NCBI GenBank assembly: GCA_949502025.1
Contig: CATBCG010000047.1
Span: forward strand, 1-44,191
From: MGBC131033 sp910585655
Lineage (GTDB): Bacteria; Bacillota; Clostridia; Lachnospirales; Lachnospiraceae
Length of the DNA: 44,191 nucleotides
Reading direction: 5' to 3'
Under the pieces are notes generated by a model, which was not told the origin of the DNA, searched no databases, and saw only the letters and a list, made by a program, of their open reading frames with translations. A program made the position numbers and the translations under genes. Of this stretch, positions 43,313 through 44,191 are shown one piece after another. The first letter of the stretch is position 1, and every line of letters begins with the position of its first letter.

Positions 43313-44065
43313 TTACTCCTTAAAAAGTGTCTTCGCATTATCCGGCAACGATGAAAATCCTTGCATATCAGTTCTTCGTTTCCAGCCACGCTGCAATCCA
43401 TACTTTCCAAACCTGTGAGAACTGATTTTCTCCCACCCTTCAATACAGGTGTTCATAATGCTGTTAATTTCCTTAATCTCCCATTGTTTTGGTTCTTCAT
43501 ACTCATGCCGCAGCGCTTCTCTGTAAATCATTTCGCTGCATACATATTTTTCCGTACAATCGTCCAGCCAAGCCTGAATAACTCCAACCTTTGTATCTTC
43601 CGGCATAAACTGTTTCTGCATCTCCTTCAGATATTCTTCCATTTCCTTTGACAGTTTCAACTCATGTGAACAGTTATTGTAGATAACCATTGCCTCCGCC
43701 CATGCCTGCACAATATATTCCCTCAACTCCTTTTCGTCCTCAAGGATATGTTTCTCCACACGCTCCTGATTAACCAAAACAGGCGCAAATCTTCTGTTCC
43801 CCGTCCTGTCCAGCGGAAGAAAATCCAGATTATTTGATGTGCCGACAAAAATACACTGTCTTGGTCTGTCCTCCGCATAAGTCTGATATGGAATACGGTA
43901 TGTTTCTTTCTGTCTGCTTAAAAATGATTTAATATCTTCAATGCTTTTTGCATTGACAGTGGCAAGCATTTCCGACATCTCAATAATCCAATGCCCCTGC
44001 ATCTTGCTGTAAACATTTTCATCATCCATACGCTTCAAATCGTCTGTAAACCACGGTAAACGCAT
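43313..44065 (-). pseudogene. Truncated VapE-like (virulence-associated E) replication protein
   Basis: 250 residues matching only the C-terminal half of VapE-family helicase/primase-associated ATPases: RLPWFTDDLKRMDDENVYSK, then QGHWIIEMSEML, FLSRQKETYR, IFVGTSN and NRRFAPV, ending in the usual GKYGLQRGWKRR. The Walker A region that should precede it is absent. In-frame stops lie just upstream of the ATG at 44065, and no ribosome binding site is present. VapE genes serve replication of integrative and phage-like elements, so this supports a decayed element. Upstream loss could also be a local frameshift. Confidence 0.7.
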
Positions 44066-44105
44066 GCTTTATAAATAATCTATAAACAAATTTTTCTTCT
44101 GTTTC

Positions 44106-44189
44106 TCAATCAATACCTGTATTCAGCCCTCCAAGCACTTTATAAAGATAATCTGGGTCATACCCGCATTTCTTCCTTTTGCTTGCAAT
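44106..44189 (-). CDS. C-terminal end of an unidentified gene, partial
   Basis: Open frame from the window edge encoding KKCGYDPDYLYKVLGGLNTG and a TGA at 44106-44108. Looks like the tail of an element-borne protein; family not recognised. Confidence 0.35.
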   Translation of the reverse strand: MASKRKKCGYDPDYLYKVLGGLNTGID

Positions 44190-44191
44190 TC

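Overview
The window looks like a chromosomal segment of a Lachnospiraceae-type Clostridia (Firmicutes). Supporting signs are AGGAGG-type ribosome binding sites, TTGACA/TATAAT promoters, the low-GC Gram-positive L10 leader with its attenuator upstream of rplJ-rplL, and the protein families present. No species is claimed. About 1-25.7 kb is ordinary, moderate-GC chromosome; about 25.8-44.2 kb is visibly more AT-rich accessory DNA (mobile and defence genes).

Region 1 (1-12.2 kb): the 3' part of a PD-(D/E)XK-nuclease-family transposase; a MATE exporter; a type B carboxylesterase; a GH5 glycoside hydrolase; an XRE regulator and an MFS transporter that both carry frame breaks; and two paralogous putative esterases flanking a PucR/CdaR-type regulator.

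Region 2 (12.2-20.6 kb): a membrane-anchored PrsA/SurA-like protein with an acidic tail; rplJ-rplL with a consensus promoter and L10 leader; a DUF1266 lipoprotein followed by an in-frame relic of its own C-terminus; and a heterodimeric ABC exporter pair. A structured repeat of about 100 bp occurs three times in this half (984, 13753 and 14974). Each time it lies just past the U-tract of a leftward terminator, once between the L10 attenuator and rplJ.

Region 3 (20.6-26.3 kb): an HSL-type hydrolase; an arsR - permease - thioredoxin-like locus with a clear promoter and operator; a regulator plus single-chain ABC exporter; and a GyrI-like protein.

Region 4 (26.3-44.2 kb): a leftward cassette of XRE regulator - hsdM - hsdS - KAP NTPase - hsdR - 40-aa ORF - DUF4062-like/helical-repeat protein with a broken N-terminus - AlbA/Schlafen-type ATPase. 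It sits beside a MobV relaxase with an oriT-like hairpin region, an intact IS4-family insertion sequence with terminal inverted repeats and target duplication, and a truncated VapE-like replication protein. The best candidates for something undescribed are the terminator-associated structured repeat and the type I restriction-modification operon carrying extra NTPase and sensor-like genes.
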